64,000 nt of DNA from assembly GCA_052298855.1 (NCBI GenBank), contig DAVZXP010000002.1, positions 186,001 to 250,000 on the forward strand. Reading direction: 5' to 3'. The position numbers were made by a program, and so were the translations under genes. The notes below the pieces were generated by a model. That model was not told the DNA's origin, searched no databases, and saw only the letters and a list, made by a program, of their open reading frames with translations. Every line of letters starts with the position of its first letter. Positions within the stretch are counted from its first letter, which is position 1. Source of the DNA: Fimenecus sp052298855. GTDB taxonomy: Bacteria; Bacillota; Clostridia; Oscillospirales; Acutalibacteraceae. Of this stretch, positions 15,698 to 24,842 are shown in pieces.

Positions 15698-18600
15698 TTA
15701 AGTTCTATAAGCGACAGCTGATTTTCCGTAACGCATCATAGCTTGCGTTAAATCGTCAAGGGCTGTGCCTTTATATTCACTTGACTGCTGAACAGTGCTT
15801 GCATAAGATTCAACGCTGAAACGCATTGTATTACTGCAAGGAATGCCGTTTTCGTAAACCGTGATAAGAATTTCATTACTCAACTCATGAGCAAAAAGTT
15901 CATTGCAATAAACATAATATGTGCCATCGCCGTTATTGACAAAATCATTTTTGTCATAGATGAATTTTGTGTTTCTAAAAGCAAATTCAACGGTCTTGTT
16001 TTCAACGTCTTTTGCCGAAAATTTTGCTCTGATCATAATTGAATTGTTAAGCACCAAACCGCAGGCATTCCACTGCACAGAAGGATTACTTATGGTTTTG
16101 AAATTAAAGTCTCTGATATTTTTAAAATCCCCGATATTCTTACTCGCCCAACTTTTTTGAGCATCGGTAAGGTCGGAATTAACAAGATGATCTGTTTTAT
16201 ATCCAACATATTTCTGTGCCATTGCACCATAGTTCAGCAAATCTACAAGTAAAGTACGAAGCTTTGAATGTTCCTCGGTACTGTATCTGTCAAGCATAGT
16301 ATAAGCATATTCTTTGACGCTCATTACCTTTTGAGGACTTGTATATTCCTTATTCCCGTTTTTAGCGTGTAAAACGGCTGTTATCTCATCGTTCATAAGC
16401 TGCGGATTGATGCCTTTATATGAGAATACATAGTAATTTCCGTTCTGCTTATATTCGGTAATTTTTTCTTCTTTTTCGCCAAATTTAGCAGTTACATAGA
16501 AATCGTCAAAAGACGAAACGCTATCTTTAAGCACCTTGAAATTCATGGTTATACTGCTTTCAAGTGAAAGTGAAATTGTGTTAATTACAGGTGCAGGCTT
16601 TTCGGGAACGGTTTTGTTTTTATAATAATATGTAATAACAGTACCGTCTGAAACGATAGGAGTGTTTAAGCCGTCAGCCTTTACAAAGTCGTAACCATAA
16701 AGTGATTTCGGCGGTGTTAAATTGAGCTTTGTGCCGTAAGGAACAGTGAATGTTCCGCCGGCTGTGTTCGGAATTTCAGAGCCGTCTTCAAATTTATATT
16801 GAATGGAAACAGATGTATAACGCTGTGTTTCCGTATTATCATCAGCCAAGACAGTACCGTTTTCGTCAGTCACTTCAAAAGCTACGGTGTCACCGTTCAT
16901 AAGCTGTGCATCAGACGGAATATGATAAATAAGTGAGCAGCTTTTTAAGCCTGAATTAAAATCACTTTTGATGTGGTCCAATGCACCGATCGGCCAGAAA
17001 TTTGCTTTATCGTTCCAAACGGGAATATCAAAGGTTTTTGTTGTTTGAAGCGGCTTACCCGATGAATCGGTTGCAACACTTCCGTCGGAATGCTTAATCC
17101 ACATTTTGAATTTTATCTGCCGTGCTTGCTTATCTGAAATATTTTGAATGACGGTGCGAAGTTCAATCTCTTTGCCGTTCATATTAGTATTAAATCTGTT
17201 TTTACTGTTACCGCTTAAAAGCCTGTCATTGCGATTATTGGTGTAATTATAGTACGAGCTAACTTCAAGGTCGGTAAAATCAGACGGTTTAGAATAAGCT
17301 CCTGTGTATTCTTTAACTTCAGGCGGTGCAACATATAAATCCGCATCTTTAACAAGCTGTGACATTCGCTTGTAGCCTTGCAAACGACAAACCTCGCAGA
17401 ATTGATAGTTTGTGTCTCTCATTATACATTCGTAGCTTGACACAAGCATTTTTGAGCCATAAGCGTTACGGCAGGTATAAGTGTTTCTAAAGCCTAAAAG
17501 TTGATTCCATTTAATCTTTAAGGGGTCTTCCACTGAGGAAAGATTGAGCGATTTAAGTTCCTTATCCTCAAGCAAATATCCGTTACTGTATTCATCGCCA
17601 AGGCCGAGTAAACCGTGCCCGAACTCGTGAGCAAAAGTTTTTGATGCACGGTAGCTGTCTGATGACGAAATAAAATAATGTAAGCCGTATTCACGGTTGT
17701 TATATGCACCGCCGAAATCGGATTTTGTATTTACAACCATAGCAAACTGTGCAATATAATCGTGAACATAATAATACGGTTCATATTCGTTCCAATCACC
17801 GTTGGGCTTCATTGGTATTGTGTTTGGATCGGTTGTTTTTTTGATATGAGCATCGTGAATTTTTTCAATAAATTCGGGGCCGATACACCTCTCAAAAATA
17901 TGATTTTTCCACTGACTTCCGGTGAGGTTATTGGAAATAACAGGTGAATTATATTTATCAACTATAACATCAAAAAATGTGCTTCCGCCATTGTCAAAAG
18001 TTGATTCGGAGGCTGTGCAAAGAGCGTAAACATTAAACCTGTCGGCATAGCTGCGATACGGTTCATATTTCATCGCATCCTGCCAAAGTCGCTTGACATC
18101 ATTGATGAATTTGCCTTGCTGACTTTTTGTGTATCCCTCGCCACACACGACAATAACCATATTTTCTGTGTCACTGCGTGTTTTTTGAATAGTATAAACA
18201 GGAATGGTTGGATTAGAGTATTTTCCGTCTTTTGAGTACCACGGACCGAGAGTGAGCTGAATACTTTGCTCGGTGCTGACATTCCAATCAGGATTTGCTT
18301 CCTCGGCAGGATCTGAAATTGTATAGTCATTTTCCTGCTTGTTGGGAGCAGAGCCGATATAAGGATTGCTCTGCGAGCCGGTACCCGCAGTGGAAACAAA
18401 ATATTCGGTATCAAGATAAAACGCAGGTCTTACACCCAAATCGGAATACCACGGAGCATAACGACCAACCTGACCCGATGAACTGATATAGCGCATATCG
18501 TGATTGCAATCGGTTACAGGAGTGCGAAGCCAATAAGGCCATGCCATACCGTCATTGTTATATGCAACATAATAGCTTTTGAGATTTTTCCAAACAGCAT

Positions 18601-19243
18601 TTGCTTGCTTTACATCAAGAAGAAATACTTTTTCGGTTGTGGTTTCAAAATATGCATTGTCATAATTTGCTACCGCATCTGAAATGTCTGTATAGTAGTA
18701 CAAATCTGAATTTGCATCACCCTCGACAATGCCTTTATTGTATTCGGGGTGAGAAACAAGAGAGCGTTGAGTAACGGTTTTCATAGCAGCAATTTCAGAC
18801 TTTGTAAACTCATTCAAGAAACCGGCTTTGTTGTTATAAGCACTTGTTCCGCTGACATATCCGTCTTTCGGCGGATTTCCGCAAAGCCAATCAACGCTTC
18901 CTGCTGAAGCGGTGGAATTAAGCCATGAGCGCATATTACTGTCTTTCCAATAATTTGAGCCGTAATCATCACGCTTATAGCTTCTGCTGTGCGATTTTGA
19001 ATTGCTATTGTCATTTGTTTTGGCATCATATGCAAGAGTGTCAACAATTCTGTCTGCAAGCATAAGCGGACCGTTATCGTCAATGCTTACACAGCGCCAG
19101 AGAATCGAAGCACTGTTATATGTACCCATTTTAATATAATCGCCTACCTGAATATCAGGCTTTGATGTTGCCTGAACGAACATTGGCAGGAGTGAAATTA
19201 TCATACATAATGCTAACAAAACTGCTGTTATTTTTTTTGCCAT
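15698..19243 (-). CDS. Large secreted multidomain M64-type metallopeptidase
   Basis: A 1181-residue exported protein. Residues 1-25 are a signal peptide (KK, hydrophobic core, VQA). Residues about 31-290 resemble the DUF6273 fold (WxPYWLRTP-like block, then LGVRPAFYL). Residues about 345-635 are an M64 (IgA-peptidase-like) zinc protease with HEFGHGLLGLGDEY at 539-552. Next come a beta-domain (about 685-805), a MucBP-like repeat (about 805-875, YKFEDGSEIP...YYYKNK), and a C-terminal region of about 290 residues with small repeats. No sortase signal, dockerin or membrane anchor is seen, so it is either released or held by the C-terminal domains. ATG 19243 follows AGGAAG. IgA cleavage is a family association, not shown here. 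Confidence 0.87.
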   Translation of the reverse strand: MAKKITAVLLALCMIISLLPMFVQATSKPDIQVGDYIKMGTYNSASILWRCVSIDDNGPLMLADRIVDTLAYDAKTNDNSNSKSHSRSYKRDDYGSNYWKDSNMRSWLNSTASAGSVDWLCGNPPKDGYVSGTSAYNNKAGFLNEFTKSEIAAMKTVTQRSLVSHPEYNKGIVEGDANSDLYYYTDISDAVANYDNAYFETTTEKVFLLDVKQANAVWKNLKSYYVAYNNDGMAWPYWLRTPVTDCNHDMRYISSSGQVGRYAPWYSDLGVRPAFYLDTEYFVSTAGTGSQSNPYIGSAPNKQENDYTISDPAEEANPDWNVSTEQSIQLTLGPWYSKDGKYSNPTIPVYTIQKTRSDTENMVIVVCGEGYTKSQQGKFINDVKRLWQDAMKYEPYRSYADRFNVYALCTASESTFDNGGSTFFDVIVDKYNSPVISNNLTGSQWKNHIFERCIGPEFIEKIHDAHIKKTTDPNTIPMKPNGDWNEYEPYYYVHDYIAQFAMVVNTKSDFGGAYNNREYGLHYFISSSDSYRASKTFAHEFGHGLLGLGDEYSNGYLLEDKELKSLNLSSVEDPLKIKWNQLLGFRNTYTCRNAYGSKMLVSSYECIMRDTNYQFCEVCRLQGYKRMSQLVKDADLYVAPPEVKEYTGAYSKPSDFTDLEVSSYYNYTNNRNDRLLSGNSKNRFNTNMNGKEIELRTVIQNISDKQARQIKFKMWIKHSDGSVATDSSGKPLQTTKTFDIPVWNDKANFWPIGALDHIKSDFNSGLKSCSLIYHIPSDAQLMNGDTVAFEVTDENGTVLADDNTETQRYTSVSIQYKFEDGSEIPNTAGGTFTVPYGTKLNLTPPKSLYGYDFVKADGLNTPIVSDGTVITYYYKNKTVPEKPAPVINTISLSLESSITMNFKVLKDSVSSFDDFYVTAKFGEKEEKITEYKQNGNYYVFSYKGINPQLMNDEITAVLHAKNGNKEYTSPQKVMSVKEYAYTMLDRYSTEEHSKLRTLLVDLLNYGAMAQKYVGYKTDHLVNSDLTDAQKSWASKNIGDFKNIRDFNFKTISNPSVQWNACGLVLNNSIMIRAKFSAKDVENKTVEFAFRNTKFIYDKNDFVNNGDGTYYVYCNELFAHELSNEILITVYENGIPCSNTMRFSVESYASTVQQSSEYKGTALDDLTQAMMRYGKSAVAYRT

Positions 19244-19364
19244 TAACGCACTTCCTTTATAAATGATATTTACGCTATTATTTTACATGATAATTTCTAC
19301 TTTTGTCAATAAAAACGGGATAATATTAACATTTAAGAAATGTGCTTATATAACTTATATAAAC

Positions 19365-19406
19365 AGAAAATCCGAAACTGTTACCGATGATAACAAGCTT
19401 CGGATT
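19365..19406 (-). terminator. Terminator after tmRNA
   Basis: AATCCGAA and TTCGGATT form a hairpin just past the tmRNA CCA end; minus-strand tail TTTTCTG. Confidence 0.7.
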
Positions 19407-19415
19407 ATTCTTTGC

Positions 19416-19765
19416 TGGTGGAGGCGGCGGTAATCGAAACCGCGTCCGAAAATCTCTCCCCGCAACTTTCTACGAGCGTATTCGCTATATTAACATTCCC
19501 TCTGTCAAAAGCCTAACGACAGGCGTTTGATTTTGGTAGCCCTGTTGTGTGTGATGAGCTACAAGGCGGTTACTCATTCACATTTACTGCTACTTGATGC
19601 TCCGTTCGGGACCGCAGTACTTCCCGAGGGAACAGCCGCCTAATTAGGCAGCAAGTAAAACTTCGTTTTTGTCGTTTATTTCTAAACTTTGAGGCTTTTA
19701 TGGTGGTTCCTCGCCACCGCTCGCTTATTGCGTATCAAAATCCCCGTCGAAATCCTTTCGCCCCC
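19416..19765 (-). ncRNA. ssrA: Transfer-messenger RNA (tmRNA)
   Basis: The 350-base RNA rescues stalled ribosomes with SmpB. The ends pair as a tRNA-Ala-like acceptor (GGGGGCG with CGCCTCC), including the G3-U70 wobble that AlaRS reads, then A-CCA encoded in the DNA. The 5' block GGGGGCGAAAGGATTTCGACGGGG is typical in content and the 3' T-arm GCGGTTTCGATTACCGC is intact. Pseudoknot 1 is GGTGG/CCACC with GAGG/CCTC. The tag frame ends at TAA 19644-19646; aligned to the usual UAG-2nt-resume spacing, the resume codon is AUA (19677-19679), giving the tag INDKNEVLLAA. smpB lies immediately upstream. Confidence 0.97.
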
Positions 19766-19835
19766 ATTTTTTAGAATATATATAAATTATTATATATCAA
19801 AAATGAACACTTGAAATGAAACGGGTTGAGAAAAT

Positions 19836-20297
19836 TTATCTCATTCGTTCCTTGATTTCTCTGTCGATTGATCTGTTCGCTTCTTTTTTTGCGGCAACAT
19901 CACGCTTATCGTAAATCTTTTTACCCTTGCAAAGTCCGACCTTGATTTTTGCCTTTCCTTTATTGAAATAAACGGAGAGGGGAATCAAGGTTAAACCTTG
20001 TTGCTTAATTGTGCCGTATAGCTTATGAATTTCTTTTTTGTGCATAAGCAGTTTTTTCTTCCTGAGCGGGTCACGGTTGAAAATGTTTCCCTGCTCGTAA
20101 GGGCTTATATGCATACCGTTTACAAATATTTCTCCGCTGTCGATACTGCACCAAGCGTCTTTAAGGTTTACTCTGCCTTGACGGATACTCTTGACCTCAG
20201 TTCCGAACAACTCAATGCCTGCTTCGTACTCCTCGAGCACAAAGTAGTCGTGATATGCTTTTTTGTTTTGTGCAACTGTTCTGCTGTTTTCATTCAT
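19836..20297 (-). CDS. smpB: SsrA-binding protein SmpB
   Basis: The tmRNA partner needed for trans-translation, 153 residues, normal length. Family blocks are seen in order: NKKAYHDYFVLEEYEAGI near the N-terminus, GTEVKSIR, VNLKDAWC, the HKKEIHKL stretch and the basic tail ending in REIKERMR. ATG 20297 lies 11 bases after the recR stop. The gene is last in the dnaX-ebfC-recR-smpB run and is followed 70 bases later by ssrA, so protein and RNA partner are adjacent. Confidence 0.98.
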   Translation of the reverse strand: MNENSRTVAQNKKAYHDYFVLEEYEAGIELFGTEVKSIRQGRVNLKDAWCSIDSGEIFVNGMHISPYEQGNIFNRDPLRKKKLLMHKKEIHKLYGTIKQQGLTLIPLSVYFNKGKAKIKVGLCKGKKIYDKRDVAAKKEANRSIDREIKERMR

Positions 20298-20308
20298 AAG
20301 TCTACCTG

Positions 20309-20908
20309 TTATATCTCTCTACGCCATTCGAGAGCTCGGGAAAGAGTGACCTCGTCCGCATATTCAAGCTCCGCACCCACGGGAATACCGTAAGCAAGGC
20401 GTGTAACCGTAATATCAAAGGGCTTGAGAAGTCTTGAAATGTACATTGCTGTTGCTTCACCCTCGATAGTCGGGTCTGTCGCCATAATTATCTCTTTAAC
20501 AGTATTGTCGGATAATCTTGACATTAAGTCTTTAATTGTCAACTGCTCGGGACCTACGCCGTTCATAGGGGAAATAACTCCGTGCAAAACGTGATAAAGT
20601 CCTCTGTATTCGTGTGTTTTTTCAAGTGCGACAACGTCTCTCGGATCGGAAACCACGCAGATGACGCTTCTGTCTCTCTTTTCACTCGCACAAATCGTGC
20701 ATATCTCATTTTCCGTGAGATTTTTACAAACTTTGCATTGATGAATTTTGTCGTGGGCGTTCGTAATTGCGTCTGTAAGGGATTGAATATCCTTATCCTT
20801 GAGTGAGAGAACATAGAAAGCCAATCTCTCAGCGGATTTTGTTCCTATTGACGGCATTTTACGGAATTCCTCGACAAGTCTATCGAGTGCGGGAACATAG
20901 TTAGCCAT
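20309..20908 (-). CDS. recR: Recombination protein RecR
   Basis: Works with RecF and RecO in loading RecA at single-strand gaps. The 199 residues hold an N-terminal helix-hairpin-helix (MPSIGTKSAERLAF), a four-Cys zinc finger (CKVC...CTIC, residues about 57-72), a Toprim domain with the expected acidic cluster (CVVSDPRDV) and the C-terminal Walker-B-like region (PTIEGEATA). ATG 20908 overlaps the ebfC stop in TAATG, so translation is coupled. The dnaX-ebfC-recR order is classic for Firmicutes. Confidence 0.98.
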   Translation of the reverse strand: MANYVPALDRLVEEFRKMPSIGTKSAERLAFYVLSLKDKDIQSLTDAITNAHDKIHQCKVCKNLTENEICTICASEKRDRSVICVVSDPRDVVALEKTHEYRGLYHVLHGVISPMNGVGPEQLTIKDLMSRLSDNTVKEIIMATDPTIEGEATAMYISRLLKPFDITVTRLAYGIPVGAELEYADEVTLSRALEWRREI

Positions 20909-21249
20909 TAAAACATACCGTTCATACCGGGAATGTTAATTCCGCCGGTAATCTTTCCCATTTCTCTTTCGGCTGTTTCGTCAGCCTTTCTCATTGCCTC
21001 GTTAAGTGCGGCAATAAGCATATCTTCAAGCATTTCAACATCCTCGGGGTCAACAACCTCGGGTTTAATTGTAACCTTTTTAACCTCGTGCGAGCCGTTA
21101 ACCGTTACATCAACTGCTCCGCCGCCCGAAGAAGCGGAATATTCTGCAACTGCAAGCTCTTCCTGAAGAGTCTGCATATTCTGCTGCATTTCCTGTATTC
21201 TTTTCATCATATTTCCGCCTGCGCCTTGGTTGGGTATTCTTGCTTTCAT
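20908..21249 (-). CDS. ebfC: Nucleoid-associated protein of the YbaB/EbfC family
   Basis: Small DNA-binding protein, 113 residues, that acts as a dimer. It has a Gly-rich start (GAGGNMMKRIQEMQ), a long amphipathic N-terminal helix, a central sheet (GAVDVTVNGSHEVKKVTI) and a C-terminal helix ending in GGINIPGMNGMF, all family hallmarks. ATG 21249 follows AAGGAG. It lies 12 bases after the dnaX stop and overlaps recR by one base. Confidence 0.96.
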   Translation of the reverse strand: MKARIPNQGAGGNMMKRIQEMQQNMQTLQEELAVAEYSASSGGGAVDVTVNGSHEVKKVTIKPEVVDPEDVEMLEDMLIAALNEAMRKADETAEREMGKITGGINIPGMNGMF

Positions 21250-21261
21250 TTTTATATCTCC

Positions 21262-22956
21262 TTATTGTTCGATTATTTGAATATCAAGGCCCTTTGCTCG
21301 TTCAAAAAGAGAGTCGAGAGGGCTCATATTTGACGTCGCTACGGGTGCTTTTTCTTTTTTTACGGGCTGTGCGTCTGTTACAAGGGAAATTTTCAAGTCT
21401 TGCCCAGTAACTTCCTTTATGGCATTGAGAATAACCTCCGAATGCTCTTTCTTTGTGATGAACTGCTGCAAAATCGGATTTGTCGGCTTAATGCACATAC
21501 AACCGTCTTTAATATATGCTGTTGAATTATTGAGAAAGCTCATAATCATCGGGTCTGATTGCTGAACAATATCAAGAATGTCAGACCATTTCAAAAACGG
21601 CTTAATTTCTTCATTGCTTGATACGGCAGGGGAGACAGGCTTCGGAGCTTCAACCTGCTGTGAAACGGGAATTTCCGTTTTAACAGTTTCGTGTATCGGC
21701 TTCGGCTCTTCATTGAGAATCGGAGCTTCGTCTACTGCTTTTTGTGGCTCTTTATGAGAGAAAAACGGATTTTCAGCCTTTTTCTCCGGAGCTGCTTTAA
21801 CGGTAATGCTGCCCGAAGAAATTTTTGCTTCAAGTTCTGAAATTCTGCGAAGCAAAGCAGCATTATCGCTTACAAGTTCGGGAGAGCAAAGTTTTATCAT
21901 AACCATTTCTGCGGTTATTTTTTTGTTGTCGCCCTTTTTCAAATCATATATTGCATTGTTAAGCGTTTCCATAGCGGAAAGCACGGTAGCAAGTGAAAGC
22001 GACTGCGCCTGCGCTTTGATTTTTTCAGCCTCGGTATCCGACGCCAAAATCAAGCTTTTATATGTGGGAACAGTCAGGGTAATCATCATATTGCGGAAAT
22101 GTGATATGAGTTCGGAAAAGAGCCTTTCCATATCACACGAATTTTCGTAAAGACTGTTAAGTATTTCAAGGGCAGAAGTGCAATCTCTGTCCCTAATTGC
22201 GTTTACAAGCGAATAAATGTGTTCTTTTCCTGCAATTCCTGCAGCGTCGCTCGCCAATTCTTCGGTTATTTTTTTGCCGTAAGAAGCACATCTGTCAAGC
22301 AGTGAAAGAGCGTCACGCATACCTCCGTCGGATACTCTTGCGATAAGCATTGCGCCCTCGTCGGTAAGGTCGATATTTTCCTGCTCGGCAACATATTTTA
22401 ATCTGCTTGAAATATTCTCGGGAGAAATCCTTTTAAAATCAAATCTCTGACAACGGGAAAGAATTGTCGAAGGGAGCTTATGCACCTCGGTTGTTGCAAG
22501 AATAAATTTAACGTGCTCGGGCGGCTCTTCAAGTGTTTTTAACAAGGCGTTAAATGCACCCGTCGAGAGCATATGAACCTCGTCGATTATATATACTCTG
22601 TATTTTACGCTTGAGGGCATATAATTTGTTTCCTCACGCAAATCACGAATATTGTCAACGCCGTTGTTTGAAGCTGCATCTATTTCCACAACATCAACAA
22701 CGGAGCCGTCGTCAATTCCTCTACACGAAGCACATTCATTACAAGGATTGCCGTTGACGGGATGCTCGCAGTTTACAGCCTTTGCAAGAATTTTGGCACA
22801 GGTTGTTTTGCCTGTTCCTCTTGAACCTGTAAAAAGATAGGCGTGGGAAACTCTGCCTGTATCAACGGCATTCATCAAGGTTTCGGTAATGTGTTCTTGT
22901 CCGTAAACATCAGTAAATACTTGCGGTCTCCACTTGCGGTAAAGCACCTGATACAT
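21262..22956 (-). CDS. dnaX: DNA polymerase III subunit gamma/tau
   Basis: Clamp-loader ATPase of the replisome, 564 residues. AAA+ core: Walker A GSRGTGKTT (about residues 44-52), a four-Cys zinc module (CEHP...CNECASC, about 64-79), Walker B IIDEVHMLS and sensor 1 ILATTEVHKLP. Domain III follows, then a Pro/Glu/Lys-rich linker (about 375-430) and a tau-type C-terminal region. No obvious slippery heptamer was found in the linker, so production of a separate gamma form is not supported. ATG 22956 follows AAAGGTG. It is the first protein gene after the SRP RNA. Confidence 0.97.
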   Translation of the reverse strand: MYQVLYRKWRPQVFTDVYGQEHITETLMNAVDTGRVSHAYLFTGSRGTGKTTCAKILAKAVNCEHPVNGNPCNECASCRGIDDGSVVDVVEIDAASNNGVDNIRDLREETNYMPSSVKYRVYIIDEVHMLSTGAFNALLKTLEEPPEHVKFILATTEVHKLPSTILSRCQRFDFKRISPENISSRLKYVAEQENIDLTDEGAMLIARVSDGGMRDALSLLDRCASYGKKITEELASDAAGIAGKEHIYSLVNAIRDRDCTSALEILNSLYENSCDMERLFSELISHFRNMMITLTVPTYKSLILASDTEAEKIKAQAQSLSLATVLSAMETLNNAIYDLKKGDNKKITAEMVMIKLCSPELVSDNAALLRRISELEAKISSGSITVKAAPEKKAENPFFSHKEPQKAVDEAPILNEEPKPIHETVKTEIPVSQQVEAPKPVSPAVSSNEEIKPFLKWSDILDIVQQSDPMIMSFLNNSTAYIKDGCMCIKPTNPILQQFITKKEHSEVILNAIKEVTGQDLKISLVTDAQPVKKEKAPVATSNMSPLDSLFERAKGLDIQIIEQ

Positions 22957-22981
22957 TTTCTCACACCTTTACAAAATAATA

Positions 22982-23119
22982 GCCTTAACTCGGTCATGCA
23001 CCGTGCAGGCTTGACTGTATCGCACAGGCTGACCGCTTAATGCTGCTCGATTCCTCGCCTGACATGATTCACAGAGCGCTGTCGCACAGGACCAACACGG
23101 TACATGACCTAATTAAGGC
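22982..23119 (-). ncRNA. ffs: Signal recognition particle RNA (small, 4.5S-like)
   Basis: RNA scaffold of the SRP that binds Ffh. The 138-base minus-strand RNA forms one long rod: the terminal GCCTTAA...TTAAGGC ends pair, followed by GGTCATGTACCGTG/CACGGTGCATGACC. The apical Ffh site reads GTCAGGCGAGGAATCGAGCAGC, carrying the GGAA tetraloop and AGCAGC asymmetric loop. It appears to lack the Alu domain typical of larger Firmicute SRP RNAs. The location immediately upstream of dnaX matches the arrangement in Bacillus. Confidence 0.93.
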
Positions 23120-23125
23120 ATAATT

Positions 23126-23154
23126 ATTATAATATAAAAACATCTCAAATGCAA
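23126..23154 (-). promoter_or_regulatory. Promoter of the SRP RNA gene
   Basis: Minus-strand TTGCAT (23149-23154), 17-base spacer, TATAAT (23126-23131), ending about 7 bases before the RNA start. Confidence 0.8.
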
Positions 23155-23175
23155 TAGAAAAATACAATATTATTG

Positions 23176-23204
23176 TTGTTATTCCTAAAAAAATTTGGTA
23201 TAAT
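23176..23204 (+). promoter_or_regulatory. Promoter of the GH20 hexosaminidase gene
   Basis: TTGTTA (23176-23181), 17-base spacer and TATAAT (23199-23204), about 40 bases before the ATG. Confidence 0.75.
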
Positions 23205-23244
23205 ACTCTTGCTTGAATATAAAATCTATATCAAAGGAATGTTT

Positions 23245-24804
23245 ATGTTAAATATTATACCTCAACCGAACGAAATAATCATTAAAAGCGGACGCCCCGG
23301 TTTCTATCTTACAGGGGAAACAACCATTACAAAGGTACCGCTTATTATTGATGAATTTCGTGATTTTATCAAAAAGATTTTTGACATAAGACTTCACAGA
23401 GAAGAAAAAAACGAAAACTGTATTATTTTGACATATTCAGATGAAATTGAAGATGACGAGGGATACAGAATTGTTTGCGAGGACTCCATTGTTAAGATAA
23501 TCGCAAAAACAGACTGCGGTCTTTTTTATGGCTTGCAAACTCTCAAGCAGATGCTTTTACAGAGCTTTGGAAAAATACCTGCTCTTGAAATTAACGATAA
23601 GCCGATGTATAAATACAGAGGGTTTATGATTGACAGCGGAAGATATTGTCAATCGGTCAAGGATATTAAGAGATTTGTCAATCTTATGGCAATGCACAAG
23701 CTCAATGTTTTTCATTGGCATTTGACCGAGGATCAGGGCTGGCGTGTTGAGATAAAAAAGTATCCCGAGCTTACCAAAAAAGGTCAGAAGCGTTCGCATA
23801 CGAATTTCGGCTTTAAGAGCTATGAGGGATATTTTACTCAAGAGCAGATTCAGGATATTGTTAAGTATTGCCACGATCGATTTATTAAGGTAATACCCGA
23901 GTTTGATATTCCCGGCCATACGGTTTCGGCGATTGCTTGCTATCCTTATTTGAGCTGCTTTGACAGAGAACTGAGCGTTGCAACTCATTGGGGCGTTAAA
24001 CACGATATTTTATGTGCAGGTAAGGAAAGTACATACAAATTTGTTTTTGACGTACTTGACGAGCTTATGGAGCTATTCCCCGATAAGATAATTCATCTCG
24101 GCGGTGATGAAGCTGTTAAAATGCGTTGGAAGCTGTGTCCCAATTGTCAAGCATTGATGAAAAAAGAGGGGATAAGCAACGAGGACGTATTGCAGAACTA
24201 TTTTATGTCCCGTGTAAACCGTTATCTCAATGAAAAGGGCTATACATCAATGATGTGGAACTTTGAGTCAGAGTCGGGAACGGAGCTGCTTGATAAGAAT
24301 ATATATTGGAACGCTTGCTCGCTTGAGAGGAACAAAAAGCTTGTTCCCGACGAGCTGAAATCGGGCAGGGTAGTCGTAAATTCCAGCACATTTCCATATT
24401 ATTTCGATTTTCCTCACGGTACAAACAGTCTTAAAAAGGTTTATGAGTATAATCCCGAAATTGACGGCGGTCATATTTTAGGCGTTGAGGCGTCTCTTTG
24501 GACGGAATATGTTAAGACGAGGAATAAAGCGGATTATAATTTATTTCCGAGAATAGCGGCATTTTGCGAAACGGCATGGTCACAGCCCGAGGACAAAAGC
24601 TATGACAGGTTTTTGTGCTCACTCGGAGAGTATTATGACTATCTTAATATTTATCATGTCAGATATGCGACATTGAAGCAGGCTAATCCGTCAAGGTTAA
24701 GGTCTGACGTTGAAAAAATTGTGTTCGGACGCAGGATTTTCCATTGGCAAGGGCTACACAATTTAATCGATGATGCAAAGGTACGTAAAATTGCTGAAAA
24801 ATAA
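23245..24804 (+). CDS. Beta-N-acetylhexosaminidase (glycoside hydrolase family 20)
   Basis: Releases terminal GlcNAc or GalNAc from glycans by substrate-assisted catalysis. The 519-residue protein has an N-terminal GH20b-like domain (to about residue 110) and the TIM barrel beginning KYRGFMIDSGR; catalytic Asp-Glu lies in LGGDEAVKMRW (about residue 287), with HWHLTEDQGWR before it. No signal peptide is visible with the start at ATG 23245 (after AAAGGA), so it probably acts on imported oligosaccharides in the cytoplasm. An upstream in-frame extension (from 23173) would run through the promoter and is rejected. glpK starts 38 bases downstream, suggesting co-transcription. Confidence 0.92.
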   Translation: MLNIIPQPNEIIIKSGRPGFYLTGETTITKVPLIIDEFRDFIKKIFDIRLHREEKNENCIILTYSDEIEDDEGYRIVCEDSIVKIIAKTDCGLFYGLQTLKQMLLQSFGKIPALEINDKPMYKYRGFMIDSGRYCQSVKDIKRFVNLMAMHKLNVFHWHLTEDQGWRVEIKKYPELTKKGQKRSHTNFGFKSYEGYFTQEQIQDIVKYCHDRFIKVIPEFDIPGHTVSAIACYPYLSCFDRELSVATHWGVKHDILCAGKESTYKFVFDVLDELMELFPDKIIHLGGDEAVKMRWKLCPNCQALMKKEGISNEDVLQNYFMSRVNRYLNEKGYTSMMWNFESESGTELLDKNIYWNACSLERNKKLVPDELKSGRVVVNSSTFPYYFDFPHGTNSLKKVYEYNPEIDGGHILGVEASLWTEYVKTRNKADYNLFPRIAAFCETAWSQPEDKSYDRFLCSLGEYYDYLNIYHVRYATLKQANPSRLRSDVEKIVFGRRIFHWQGLHNLIDDAKVRKIAEK

Positions 24805-24842
24805 GCAATATAACAATAATTAAATTAACAGGGGTGTTAGTT

